Part shown: one piece after another, positions 16,559 through 25,218 of the stretch
How the letters are laid out: every line of letters begins with the position of its first letter
Position numbering within the stretch: position 1 is the first letter of the stretch
Notes under the pieces: model-generated
What the model was told of the DNA's origin: nothing
The model's database searches: none
The model's input: only the letters and a program-made list of their open reading frames with translations
Translations under genes and position numbers: made by a program
NCBI RefSeq assembly: GCF_014202315.1
Contig: NZ_JACHGN010000001.1
Coordinates: 209,757-273,756 of the forward strand
Length of the DNA: 64,000 nt
Reading direction: 5' to 3'
From: Thermocatellispora tengchongensis
GTDB lineage: Bacteria > Actinomycetota > Actinomycetes > Streptosporangiales > Streptosporangiaceae

Positions 16559-19208
16559 CCTGAACGTCAAGATCGATGGCGATCCGAAGGGGTTCATCGC
16601 TGCGGCCCGCGCCTCCCAGGGCGCCGCCAAGCGGTTCTCCGACGAACTGGACCGGCTGAACAAGAAGCGCGCCCTGGACAGCGTCACCAAGGGCGCGGCC
16701 GACGCCAACCGGACCTTCACCGACCTGTTCGGCACCATCGGCAAGATGGGGCCGGGCAGCGTCGCCCTGCTCGCCGCGGCCATCGCCGCCCTGCCGGCGA
16801 CCGCGGGCGTGGCGGCGGCCGGGGTGACGGCCGCGCTCGGCGGCGGCCTGGCCGCGGTCGGCCTGGTCGCCGCCGCCCAGTCCTCCCAGGTCAAGCGCGA
16901 GTTCTCCGACCTGGCCGCCGACGCCAAGACGGAGCTGGCCGACATCGCCGAGCCTCTGGAGGGCAGCCTGCTACGGGCGGCCGGGGTGGCGCGCGAGGTC
17001 GGCCGCGACCTGGCTCCCGATCTTGAGGACGCGTTCGCCAAGCTCGCCCCCAAGATCGATGGCTTTGTGGCGCGGGTCGGGGCGGGAGCGGCTGAGAACC
17101 TGGGGCCCGCGCTCGACCCGGTGGCCGAGGGCTTCGGCACGCTGCTCGATGCTCTCGCCAGTCGATCGGATGTGGTCTTCGGGAACATCGGTGACGCGAT
17201 CACCGAGCTGGCCGAGACCACCGAGGAGCACGCCGACGACATCGCCTCGGTGGTCGAGCTGCTGTCCTCGGCGGGCAAGGGGGCGGCCGACGGGGTGGGC
17301 CGGCTCGCGGATGAGTGGGACGGCCTGCTGTCCGGCATCGAGGACTGGTATGAGTCCGCCGGGGCGGTCGGCCCGGACCTGGACAGTTCCGGCGATGCTG
17401 CCCGCCGCGCCGCCGAGGGCGCGTTCGAGGCCGCGCGGGCGTTCGCCGAGGCCGCCACGGGCGCCGGCGACGCCGCCAACGACGTGGACCGCCTGACCAC
17501 CGCTCTGGAACGGTTCTTCGAGCCCGCGCTGGCGGCGCTGTCAGCGTCGAACAACTGGCGCGACAGCCTGGCCGAGACCCGACGCGCCCTGAAAGAGGGC
17601 AACGTCAGCGCGCTGGAGCGGTCGCAACTGCTGGAACGGCTGCTCGGCGACCTGGCCAACTGGGCATCCGCCGAGGCCGAGGCGACCGGCGCCACCAAGA
17701 GGTCCAGTGCAGCCTTCGAGGCCAACGCCGCGATGCTGGTGCGGCTGGCCGGCAGCAGCAAGCAGGGCCGCGCCGCGCTGGACGCGCTCGCCGGCGGGTT
17801 CGGGTACACGATCGAGCGGGCCAAGGGCGCCACCATCGTCACCGACCGGTTCGGCAACCGGGTCAAGGTGCTGCCCTCGGGCAAGGTCGTGAAGATCGAG
17901 GCCAACACCCGGGCGGCGAACAACGCCCTGAACACAACTCGGACCCTGCTCGGGCGCATCCAGAACAAGACCGTCACCATTACCGCCGTGCGGCGGGGCG
18001 ACTGGTCCACGCCGCGCAACCCGGGCACGTCCCGGGAGTTCCACGGCTCCACCGGCGGCATGGTGTCCGGGCCCGGCACCTCGACCAGCGACAGCATCCC
18101 CGCATGGCTCAGCGACGGGGAGTTCGTCGTCAACGCCCGCGCGACCGCCAGGCACCGCCAACTGCTGGAGGCGATCAATGCCGGGAAGTTCGCCCGCGGT
18201 GGACTGGTGCGCGGGTACGCCACGGGTGGCCTGGTCTCCCGGGTGCCGATCTCCGAGTTCATCGACCGGTGGCTCGGCGCGGCCGAGGGCACCACCAGAT
18301 CGGACGTGACCGAAGCTCTGCGGCGGCGTAAGGATGCCGTCGAGCAGTTGCGCCGCGCCGAGCGCAAGCTACGGGAGGACCGGCGCGAGAACCGCAGCGC
18401 CCGGACCATCGCTGACTCTGAGGCGCGGGTGGCTAAGGAGCGGCGCGACCTGGCCGCGGCCACCGACAAGCTGCGCACCGTCGAGGCCCGCTACAACCGT
18501 GCCCGGTTGTCGCCGGTGGCGAAGCTGTCGGCCGGGCTCGCTCTCGGCATCAAGAACATGGCGGCGTTCATCCGCAACATCAAGCGGATCGAAGAGCGCG
18601 GCTACCCGGAGCTGGCGCAACAGCTCGTGGCCATGGGCGGCCCCGAGGCCGAGAAGATCGCCGCCGAGGCGGCCAAGCTGCCCGATGCCAAGCTTCGCTC
18701 GTTGAACAAGCAGGTGAGCACGGCGGCGCGGCAGCAGCGCACCCTGGACTACCTGCCGCAGATCCTCGCCGTCCGCGAGGCACGGCGGCGCGGCGCGTCC
18801 AACCCGGCCGCGCTGGCGGCGGCCACCGGCATGAGCGAGGAGGAGATCGCCGAGGTCCTGCGCGCGATGCAGGGCTACGCCCGCGGCGGGATCGAACGCT
18901 ACGCCGCCGGCGGACGCCGCCCGGGCCCCGGCATCACGTCGAGGCCCACGGTCCTCTTCGGCGAGGGCCGCCACCCCGAGGGGTTCGTGCCCTACGACCC
19001 GGCGCACCGGCCCCGCGCCATGGGGCTGGTAGCGCAGATGGCCCGCGACTTCGGCATGACCGGCGGCGGCCACGTCACCCAGGTCACCAACGTGCACGTG
19101 ACGGTCCAGGTGGCGCCGACCGCCGACCGGGCCGCGATCGGGCGGGAGATCAACCAGGCGCTCACCGAGTACGCGCGGAAGGGGGGCCGGCTTGTCACAG
19201 CTTCCTGA
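16545..19208 (+). CDS. Tail tape measure protein
   Basis: 887 residues, GTG start inside the previous ORF. Repetitive helical N-terminus, then an Ala/Gly-rich hydrophobic segment (about residues 80-110), another long helical region, and Gly-rich turns such as GGMVSGPGTSTSDSIPAWLS with GEFVVNARAT. The last part has VLFGEGRHPEGFVPYDP and a beta tail. All are usual in siphovirus tape measures. It sets tail length and may aid DNA entry. Confidence 0.9.
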   Translation: MPKRDLNVKIDGDPKGFIAAARASQGAAKRFSDELDRLNKKRALDSVTKGAADANRTFTDLFGTIGKMGPGSVALLAAAIAALPATAGVAAAGVTAALGGGLAAVGLVAAAQSSQVKREFSDLAADAKTELADIAEPLEGSLLRAAGVAREVGRDLAPDLEDAFAKLAPKIDGFVARVGAGAAENLGPALDPVAEGFGTLLDALASRSDVVFGNIGDAITELAETTEEHADDIASVVELLSSAGKGAADGVGRLADEWDGLLSGIEDWYESAGAVGPDLDSSGDAARRAAEGAFEAARAFAEAATGAGDAANDVDRLTTALERFFEPALAALSASNNWRDSLAETRRALKEGNVSALERSQLLERLLGDLANWASAEAEATGATKRSSAAFEANAAMLVRLAGSSKQGRAALDALAGGFGYTIERAKGATIVTDRFGNRVKVLPSGKVVKIEANTRAANNALNTTRTLLGRIQNKTVTITAVRRGDWSTPRNPGTSREFHGSTGGMVSGPGTSTSDSIPAWLSDGEFVVNARATARHRQLLEAINAGKFARGGLVRGYATGGLVSRVPISEFIDRWLGAAEGTTRSDVTEALRRRKDAVEQLRRAERKLREDRRENRSARTIADSEARVAKERRDLAAATDKLRTVEARYNRARLSPVAKLSAGLALGIKNMAAFIRNIKRIEERGYPELAQQLVAMGGPEAEKIAAEAAKLPDAKLRSLNKQVSTAARQQRTLDYLPQILAVREARRRGASNPAALAAATGMSEEEIAEVLRAMQGYARGGIERYAAGGRRPGPGITSRPTVLFGEGRHPEGFVPYDPAHRPRAMGLVAQMARDFGMTGGGHVTQVTNVHVTVQVAPTADRAAIGREINQALTEYARKGGRLVTAS

Positions 19209-20466
19209 GGTGCACATCGAGGTGGCGTTCAGCACCGGCGCCGTCATGGGGACCGCGCTGCACCTGGACGACGCCTCGCGCGGCCTGCTCGACATGGGCA
19301 CGCTGGCCGGGTCGGACCTGTGGGAGGACGTGTCGGCCTACGGGCGGGGCGTGTCCACCTCGCGCGGCTCCAGCCGCATCGAGGGGCCGGTGATCCGGTA
19401 TGAGGCGGGCCGGGCGACGATCCGCCTCGACAACGCTGACCGCCGGTTCGACCCGACGAACATGTCTGGGCCGTACGTCGCGGCCGGGCGCACGCAGGTC
19501 ACCCCGATGCGTGAGGTCCGCATCCGCGCCACCTGGGCGGGGGTGACCTACCCGGTGTGGCGCGGGTTCGCCGACTCGTGGGACCTGGAATGGGACGGCC
19601 CGGAGTGGGCGGAGACGACCGTGCCGTGCACGGACGGCTTCAAGGTGCTCGGCAACCGGAGGAGGGCCGCTGTCGCCCCGGTCGGTGCCGGGGAGGACTC
19701 CGGCGCCCGCGTGAACCGCATCCTCGACTCGGCGAACTGGCCGGAGCTGGACCGCATGGTTGCCGCCGGCGACTCGACGTTGCAGGCCACCACCTTGGAG
19801 GGTGACCCGCTCGCCGAGCTGCAGCTTGTCGCCGACTCCGAGGCGGGCGAGCTGTATGTGGACGGGTCCGGGCACGTCACGTTTCGGGGGCGTCTGGCCC
19901 TGCTGCAGGACGAGCGCTCCAATACCCCGCAAGGGGTGTTCGGTGACCAGGATGGTGAGCTGCGGTACGCCGACAAGGGGCTGTCCATCTCCACCGACGA
20001 CGCCACCCTGTACAACGAGGTGCGCCTGACCCGCGTCGGCGGCACCGAGCAGGTCGAGCAGGATCTCATCAGCCAGGCCGAGTTCCAGATCCGCACCTTC
20101 GACCGGTCGGACCTGCTGCTGGAGACCGACGCCGAGGTGGCCGACTACGCCGCGTGGATCTTGCACGTGAGCCACGAGCCCGAGGTGCGGTTCGACTCCA
20201 TCCGCATCAAGCCACTTCGTGACCCCGACGCCCTGTTCCCGCAGGTGCTCGCCCGCGAGATCGGCGACAGGATCACCATCATCCGCCGGCCGCCCGGCGG
20301 CGGCGACCCGATCGAGCGGGACTGCTTCATCCGCGGCATCGCCCACGAGATCGGCCTGGACAACTGGGAGACCACCTGGTCGCTGCAGTCGGCCGAGCGG
20401 ATGTCGTTCCTGACCCTCGACCATCCCGTGCTCGGCGTGCTCGACAGCAACGCCCTGGCCTACTGA
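19192..20466 (+). CDS. Minor tail / baseplate protein
   Basis: 424 residues, TTG start overlapping the tape-measure end and preceded by GGAAGGGGGG. Beta-rich, with GPVIRYEAGRATIRLDNADRRFDP, GFADSWDLEWDGPEWAETTV and a C-terminal domain near ITIIRRPPGGGDPIERDCFIRGIAHE. This matches large minor tail proteins that follow tape measures in actinophages and act at the tail tip. Confidence 0.8.
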   Translation: MSQLPEVHIEVAFSTGAVMGTALHLDDASRGLLDMGTLAGSDLWEDVSAYGRGVSTSRGSSRIEGPVIRYEAGRATIRLDNADRRFDPTNMSGPYVAAGRTQVTPMREVRIRATWAGVTYPVWRGFADSWDLEWDGPEWAETTVPCTDGFKVLGNRRRAAVAPVGAGEDSGARVNRILDSANWPELDRMVAAGDSTLQATTLEGDPLAELQLVADSEAGELYVDGSGHVTFRGRLALLQDERSNTPQGVFGDQDGELRYADKGLSISTDDATLYNEVRLTRVGGTEQVEQDLISQAEFQIRTFDRSDLLLETDAEVADYAAWILHVSHEPEVRFDSIRIKPLRDPDALFPQVLAREIGDRITIIRRPPGGGDPIERDCFIRGIAHEIGLDNWETTWSLQSAERMSFLTLDHPVLGVLDSNALAY

Positions 20467-20481
20467 GGAGGAGACCACACC

Positions 20482-20997
20482 GTGGCCTTTCACACCTTCA
20501 CCGCCGGCGAGGTGCTGACCGCCGCCAATCTGATGAACGTCTTCGCCCAGTCCGCGTACGCGATCAAACCGGGCGATGAGTCGGTGACCAACAGCATCAC
20601 GCCTCAGAACGACGACCACCTGTTCCTGCCGGTTGAAGCCAACACCGTGTACTGGCTGGATGCGTTCATCAAGGCGGACGGTGCGGCGGCGGCCGAGATC
20701 CAGATCGGCTGGACCGGCCCGGCCGGGGCGGACCTGGACTGGATCAGCGACGGGCTCACCACCGCGGCGACCACGGGCGTCGATGCGGTGTCCAGGTCGC
20801 TGCAAGGCATCACGAACCTGCCCAACGTCGGCCTGATCGGGTCCGGCAGCAACGTCGTCATCCCGATCCGTGGCGTGCTCACCGTGGCGGGCACTGCGGG
20901 AACGCTGCAGTTCCGGTGGGCGCAGGGCGTGGCGAACGCGACCGCGACCCGGGTCCGGGGCGGATCGGTGATGCGGCTGACCCGGATGACGCCGTGA
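20482..20997 (+). CDS. Small minor tail protein (171 aa)
   Basis: Begins MAFHTFTAGEVLTAANLMNV, a very common opening of actinophage tail-tip or appendage proteins, and continues as a beta-sandwich-like domain. Probably part of the host-recognition apparatus. Stop overlaps the next GTG. Confidence 0.65.
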   Translation: MAFHTFTAGEVLTAANLMNVFAQSAYAIKPGDESVTNSITPQNDDHLFLPVEANTVYWLDAFIKADGAAAAEIQIGWTGPAGADLDWISDGLTTAATTGVDAVSRSLQGITNLPNVGLIGSGSNVVIPIRGVLTVAGTAGTLQFRWAQGVANATATRVRGGSVMRLTRMTP

Positions 20998-21341
20998 GAG
21001 GCAACGCGACGCTGGACGTGTTCATCATCGCGGGCATCATCGCCGGCGGTCTCGGCCTGCTGTTCGTGCTCGCCCGGATCGGGCGGTACCTGTGGCGGCT
21101 GTTCCAGGGCATCGACGACTTCCTCGACGACTGGCGTGGGGAGCCGCCTAGGCCGGGCGTCCCGGCGCGGCCGGGGGTGATGGAGCGGCTGGAGCGGGTC
21201 GAGCAGGAGGTCGTGGCCGTCCGGCACGAGGTCACCACCAACGACGGGTCCAGCCTGAAGGACGCGGTCAAGCGGGTCGAGACGAAGCTCGGCGAGGTCA
21301 AGAAGACGCTCGGCACCCACCTCGAAGGACTGGAGGACTGA
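20994..21341 (+). CDS. Membrane/coiled-coil phage protein, DUF2746-like
   Basis: 115 residues. One membrane segment (about 8-30, VFIIAGIIAGGLGLLFVLA), a linker with WRGEPPRPGVPARPGVMERL, and a C-terminal coiled coil (RVEQEVVAVRHEV, AVKRVETKLGEVKK). This resembles DUF2746-like proteins in actinophage lysis cassettes. A role as holin or lysis accessory is inferred from position before the endolysin. Confidence 0.65.
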   Translation: MRGNATLDVFIIAGIIAGGLGLLFVLARIGRYLWRLFQGIDDFLDDWRGEPPRPGVPARPGVMERLERVEQEVVAVRHEVTTNDGSSLKDAVKRVETKLGEVKKTLGTHLEGLED

Positions 21342-21343
21342 CC

Positions 21344-22162
21344 ATGCCGTGGCTGACGCAGCTCGCCGACGTGGCGCAGCGTACGGGCTGCCCGGTGGTC
21401 GAGGTGACCGGGTGGCGTACGCGCGGCCACGGCCCCCAGCCCGAGGTGCGCGGCATCGTCTGCCACCACACCGCCGGATGGGCTGACATGCATATCGTGC
21501 GCGACGGCTGGCCAGGGCTGGACGGGCCGCTCAGCCACTTCTGGCTCCGCCGCGACGGCACGATCTACGTGGTCGCCGCCGGCCGGTGCTGGCACAACGC
21601 CCCGTCCACGTCGCCCGACCACGACAACAGCAGCTCGATCGGCATCGAGGCGGAAAACGACGGCCGCGCGCCCTGGCCCGCCGTACAGCTCGCCGCCTTC
21701 AAGGCGCTGTGCGCCGAGCTGTGCCGCGAGTTCGGCCTGACCGCCGCCGCGGTGAAGGGCCACAAGGAGGTCAACCGGCAGAAGGTGGACCCCCACAGCA
21801 TCGACATGACCGCGTTCCGGGCCGAGGTCGCCCGGCTCATGAAGGGAGAGCCCGCCATGGCCACCGCCAAGGAGACCTGGCAGCACGAGCTGAAGGTGCC
21901 GTTCGGCACGCCGGAGAACCCCTCGTGGCAGGCTGGGAACATCCTGGTCAACGTCGCGAAGTGGTCGCTGGAGCAGCGCACCACGCTCGCCACGCTGGGC
22001 GCGAAGCTCGACGCGCTCATGGTGGCGAACCGCGAGCTGGCGGCGGCCCTGGCCGCGCACCACGCCGAGATCGATCCGCACGCGCTCATCGCCCGGATCG
22101 AGGCCGCGATCGAGGGCATCACGATCCGCCTCGACGTGCCCGACACGCCCGCCGGCACCTGA
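21344..22162 (+). CDS. Endolysin, N-acetylmuramoyl-L-alanine amidase
   Basis: 272 residues. The Amidase_2/PGRP domain covers residues 1-165, with zinc ligands in VCHHTAG, the RCWHNAP His and VKGHKEVNRQKVDP. The C-terminal 100 residues are a helical tail (LEQRTTLATLGAKLDAL, IEAAIEGITIRLDVP), perhaps for oligomerisation or cell-wall targeting. It hydrolyses the amide bond between muramic acid and the stem peptide at lysis. No signal peptide, so it needs a holin. Confidence 0.92.
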   Translation: MPWLTQLADVAQRTGCPVVEVTGWRTRGHGPQPEVRGIVCHHTAGWADMHIVRDGWPGLDGPLSHFWLRRDGTIYVVAAGRCWHNAPSTSPDHDNSSSIGIEAENDGRAPWPAVQLAAFKALCAELCREFGLTAAAVKGHKEVNRQKVDPHSIDMTAFRAEVARLMKGEPAMATAKETWQHELKVPFGTPENPSWQAGNILVNVAKWSLEQRTTLATLGAKLDALMVANRELAAALAAHHAEIDPHALIARIEAAIEGITIRLDVPDTPAGT

Positions 22163-22270
22163 CCGGTGCTCGACGACCTCGTCCGCCTCTACCTCATCCA
22201 GGCCAGCCGCGCCCGTGGCTGGCCTTCCTCATCCTCGCCCTCGCCCGAGGGCCGTCCCGTGGAGGGGCAC

Positions 22271-22492
22271 ATGAAGATCGGAAAGTACTGGAAGAGCATC
22301 CTCGCCACGACCGGCGCCGTCGTCGTCGCCGGCGAGGCCGTCGTCTCCGATGGCGTCATCACCGGCAACGAGTGGGTCAACCTGGTGATCGCCCTCGCGA
22401 CCGCGGTCGGCGTCTACCTCGTACCCAACACCGAGGGTGGCGAGGCGGCGCGGACTCGGGGCTACCAGGGGCAGCACGGCGACCGCTTCTGA
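22271..22492 (+). CDS. Probable holin (73 aa)
   Basis: ATG 22271 is preferred to a GTG at 22166 because GGAGGGG stands right before it and the text then begins MKIGKYWKSILATTGAVVVA. Two hydrophobic segments (ILATTGAVVVAGEAVVSDGV and NLVIALATAVGVYLVPNTE) with a short turn match small actinophage holins. Follows the endolysin. Confidence 0.7.
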   Translation: MKIGKYWKSILATTGAVVVAGEAVVSDGVITGNEWVNLVIALATAVGVYLVPNTEGGEAARTRGYQGQHGDRF

Positions 22493-22517
22493 CGCTGGCC
22501 CGGCGCACGACCAGCAC

Positions 22518-22556
22518 CGCCCCCGCTCCATCCCCACGCGGGGAGGGGCGGGGGCG
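22518..22556. terminator. Bidirectional terminator at the end of the phage late operon
   Basis: Long GC stem of 12 pairs (one G-U), a bulged A, then five more pairs around a four-base loop. It sits between the holin stop and the convergent regulator stop at 22579, so it can serve both strands. Confidence 0.65.
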
Positions 22557-22578
22557 CCTTCGTCATGCCCAGGGGGTG

Positions 22579-23832
22579 CTACACCTCTCCAGGCTGATCT
22601 GGAGAGCCGAGCGCGGCGAGCGCGTCGCCTACCGCCTCGGCGGCCACGCGGGCGCCGGCCTCGGCTAGCGCATGTTCTGTGGCTCGAAGCTCCGTCATGG
22701 CATACGGGTTCACCGCGGCGGCATCCGGGGCCGTGGCCACGGCCACCGTCACCGCTGCTTCGGCGTCGCCCTCGACAGCGTGTGCTCTGGCCAGGCACGC
22801 GCCGAACCAGGCCCGGTCGCGACGGTAGGACTCCGGCAGGCCCGACAGACCGCGCTCAATCAACTCCGCCGCGCGCCGTCCTTCGCCGAGCTCCAGTTCG
22901 GCCATGCCGCGCTGCATCAGGAACCAGTGCTCGCCGTAGAAGTACATCCACGCGGGTTCGTCGTCCGGGTGCTCCGCCGCACGCCGGATCAGCTCCTCGG
23001 CCTCTCCCAGGCGGGTGCGCGCCTGGTTGGCCTCGCCCATCTGGGCGTGCCCGCGTGCGCTCATCTGAGCGGCCATCCCCTGGACTCCGAGGGAGGTTCG
23101 GCCATCGTGCCAGCGGGACGCCTCGGCGAGCCGTACGCATCGCTGGGGGTCCTTCAGGCTCCACGCCTGGTGTGCCTTCATATTGAGCGTCGTCGCGGCG
23201 AGGGAGGCGTCTCCGGCCTCCAGAGCCCAGGCGTGCGACCGGTCGTACCAGCGCAGCGCTGCGGCGAGATCGCCGGAGTCCTGGCACATCCACGCCACGA
23301 ACTGCGCGTACTCCGCCAGCACGCCCACGATGCGGTCGCCGAGCGGCCCAGTGGCTCCGCGGGCGAGGTCTGCCACCGTCGAGAGCTGAGCGCGCACCAC
23401 AGGAAGCAGCGGCCGGCTACCAAGGGTGTCCTCGATGCGGCGGTGCTCGGCGAGGCAGCGTTCCAGCCACTCGATCGTCGCGATGTCGATCCGCTGAGGG
23501 TCCTCGACGACGCGCGTAATCCTCTCGTACAGGTCGGCGTCGGGGGCCAGCGACGGGATCTCCAGCGTCGGGACGGGCGTCGGCTCCGTGCCGAACAGGG
23601 CGGCCGATTCGACTTCAAGCGCCCGCGAGATCAGCATGGGGTACGGGTCACGCGGCCGGTGGGCGCCGCTCTCCCAGCTCTTCACCAGCCGGATCAAAGA
23701 GGACCGTTGCGGCATGGGGATGTCCATCGCCGCGGCGATCTCGGCGATACGGCGCGCGAGGTCTTTCTGGGCCCAGCCGCGGGCGAGCCGCGCGGCGCGC
23801 AGCCGGTCGGCCAGGGCCGAGTTCTTCGTCAC
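22579..23832 (-). CDS. XRE-family regulator with TPR-like C-terminal domain (copy 1)
   Basis: HTH at the N-terminus (ALADRLRAARLARGWAQKDLARRI ... SSLIRLVKSWESG) followed by about 330 residues of helical TPR-like repeats (ALRWYDRSHAWALEAGD, NMKAHQAWSLKDPQRCVRLAEA). GTG 23832 is chosen for a GAGG eight bases before; GTG 23841 is possible. It is a paralog of the regulator at 37354 (same blocks WYDR-HAWALE-GD, LAEAxRWHDG, DDEPAWMYFY). Such proteins are common in actinomycete elements; their ligand is unknown. Two CTAGGGG repeats lie in its promoter. Confidence 0.8.
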   Translation of the reverse strand: MTKNSALADRLRAARLARGWAQKDLARRIAEIAAAMDIPMPQRSSLIRLVKSWESGAHRPRDPYPMLISRALEVESAALFGTEPTPVPTLEIPSLAPDADLYERITRVVEDPQRIDIATIEWLERCLAEHRRIEDTLGSRPLLPVVRAQLSTVADLARGATGPLGDRIVGVLAEYAQFVAWMCQDSGDLAAALRWYDRSHAWALEAGDASLAATTLNMKAHQAWSLKDPQRCVRLAEASRWHDGRTSLGVQGMAAQMSARGHAQMGEANQARTRLGEAEELIRRAAEHPDDEPAWMYFYGEHWFLMQRGMAELELGEGRRAAELIERGLSGLPESYRRDRAWFGACLARAHAVEGDAEAAVTVAVATAPDAAAVNPYAMTELRATEHALAEAGARVAAEAVGDALAALGSPDQPGEV

Positions 23833-23866
23833 GGCGAACACCTCGGGGGCTCGGGGACGCCTTTAT

Positions 23867-23883
23867 CCCCTAGTTTCCCCTAG
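23867..23883 (-). promoter_or_regulatory. Direct repeat CTAGGGG x2 upstream of the XRE-TPR gene
   Basis: On the minus strand CTAGGGG occurs twice exactly ten bases apart, one helical turn, 35 bases upstream of the start. This is a likely operator or activator site. Which protein binds is unknown; autoregulation is the simplest guess. Confidence 0.45.
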
Positions 23884-24000
23884 CCGCATCTGTCCATGTG
23901 CGGTTACTCAGCGTTGAGATGGGGGGCGTCCACGTAAGCGGAGCCCGCAGGCGCGGTCACGCCGTACGGGCTCCTTGACCGCACGTCGGAGGTGCGATCC

Positions 24001-24273
24001 GTGAGCCACTTTAGGACAGGCCAGCACGCGCCGGGACGGCCTTACACCCCGGTCTGGCCCTTGACCTTCGAGGCCGCGTGCCGAGCAGCCGCCGCCGACC
24101 TCGATCAGCTCGAACCGTACTGGCATGTCCTGTACGGCGTTGCCTCGCGCCGGTTCTTCGCCCTCCCGCTCTGGAACGCGCCGCGCGGGTTGTACGCGCA
24201 GGCGCGCAACGTCCAGGACCTGATCGCGGAGATGCGCACCGCCGAGGACGTGTGCCGGGCAGGGATGCGATGA
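24001..24273 (+). CDS. Small conserved-looking protein (90 aa)
   Basis: GTG 24001 follows CGGAGG. The middle WHVLYGVASRRFFALPLWNAPRG and the end ARNVQDLIAEMRTAEDV resemble a small protein often found beside XRE regulators in Streptomyces and relatives. Divergent from the XRE gene. ATGA overlap with the next gene. Function unknown. Confidence 0.55.
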   Translation: MSHFRTGQHAPGRPYTPVWPLTFEAACRAAAADLDQLEPYWHVLYGVASRRFFALPLWNAPRGLYAQARNVQDLIAEMRTAEDVCRAGMR

Positions 24274-24584
24274 GGGCCAGGACCGGGATCGTGTGCCGCC
24301 CCGACCCGAGGCCCGTCATCATGCCGCCCCCGGCGGTCTACCCGTGGGAGTGCCACGACGGCACCGGCCGCACGGCCACCGGCGTGGCCCGCAGCTTCGG
24401 CCGGGCCATGTGCTACCTCGCTGAGGCCATGGACAAGATGCGCCAGCCGGGCGCGCACGGCCGGATTCAACGGGCCTGGCCGGACGGCTCACGGTTCGCG
24501 GCCTTCCGGTACGACCACCTGCCCGTGATCCGCGCGCACCGGGACGGCGACGGCACGCTCGTCATGGAGTTCACCGGTGCGTGA
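24270..24584 (+). CDS. Hypothetical protein (104 aa)
   Basis: Coupled to the gene before. The product is beta-rich with WECHDGTGRTATGVARSFGRAM and FRYDHLPVIRAHRDGDGTLVMEF. No family recognised. Confidence 0.45.
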   Translation: MRARTGIVCRPDPRPVIMPPPAVYPWECHDGTGRTATGVARSFGRAMCYLAEAMDKMRQPGAHGRIQRAWPDGSRFAAFRYDHLPVIRAHRDGDGTLVMEFTGA

Positions 24585-24707
24585 CCAGAGCAGGCGCGGC
24601 GGCGCCCGACCCGCCCAGGCGTGCAGCCGCCGCGCCGTAGATCCCGCACGCGCCCACGCAACGAGGGGCGTTGGGCACGTGCGGGTTCCACCCCCTGGGG
24701 GGTCGCG

Positions 24708-24914
24708 ATGACCGCCCCGCACGTCGAGGACGACGTACGGCGGCGCATCCTCGCCGAGTACGCGGTGGAGTCCCCCGACCTGTCCGGCCGACCCGACCCC
24801 GACAGCTACGAGTGGATTTGGTGGAAGGTCGAAGAGGCGCACATCAGACAGGAGCGTGCGCGCGCGGAGCGCCGCGCCCAGCTCTGGGGTGGAAAGCCGG
24901 AGTACTACACCTGA
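24708..24914 (+). CDS. Small acidic/basic protein (68 aa)
   Basis: ATG 24708 follows a G-rich CTGGGGGGTCGCG leader. Contains EDDVRRRILAEYAVE and YEWIWWKVEEAHIRQERARAERRAQLW, probably two helices. Unknown function, last plus-strand gene before the transfer block. Confidence 0.45.
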   Translation: MTAPHVEDDVRRRILAEYAVESPDLSGRPDPDSYEWIWWKVEEAHIRQERARAERRAQLWGGKPEYYT

Positions 24915-25010
24915 CCCCCGGTCGCCGCGGCCCCACCGACCCGCGGCGGCCGGGCCCCGACGCCCCCCGCAAGGACCGCGTGTCTTCCCTCCGCGGCCGT
25001 GGGGTGGCCG

Positions 25011-25045
25011 CCCCGCCAGGCGTCTTGAGGTGGTGCCTGGCGGGG
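25011..25045 (+). terminator. Hairpin terminator after the small plus-strand genes
   Basis: Perfect 11-base stem CCCCGCCAGGC/GCCTGGCGGGG with a 13-base loop, then CCTCTTC. It lies at the end of the 24001-24914 unit and before the GTTAG repeats. Confidence 0.55.
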
Positions 25046-25056
25046 CCTCTTCATGG

Positions 25057-25154
25057 GTTAGGCCGCCGAAACCGAGTTAGGTTCCTAACCCGCCCCGTAA
25101 CCTCCCCGGATCGGGCGGTGACCTGGGAGAAGTTAGATCAGTTAGGCCGGTTAG
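25057..25154. repeat. GTTAG iterons 3' of traB; candidate clt site
   Basis: GTTAG occurs at 25057, 25076, 25132, 25141 and 25150, with one inverted copy at 25085-25089. The last three are spaced exactly nine bases apart. Two copies read GTTAGGCC. They lie in the gap 24915-25218, directly after the 3' end of traB. In Streptomyces plasmids such as pSVH1, TraB binds short direct repeats in a clt locus placed just there. Function here is inferred. Confidence 0.5.
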
Positions 25155-25218
25155 CCCGCCCTCGCGCACGGCCCTGAGAGCCCTACAGGGCAGCCTGGGC
25201 GAGGGCGGGCGACGTAAC

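Noticed and set aside
16244-18478. 744-codon minus-strand open frame
   Set aside because: Opposite the tape measure gene; Ser/Arg/Ala-rich shadow with no ribosome site or domain.
25057-25154. CRISPR-like array
   Set aside because: Repeats are only five to eight bases with irregular short spacing; no CRISPR repeats or cas genes anywhere in the window.
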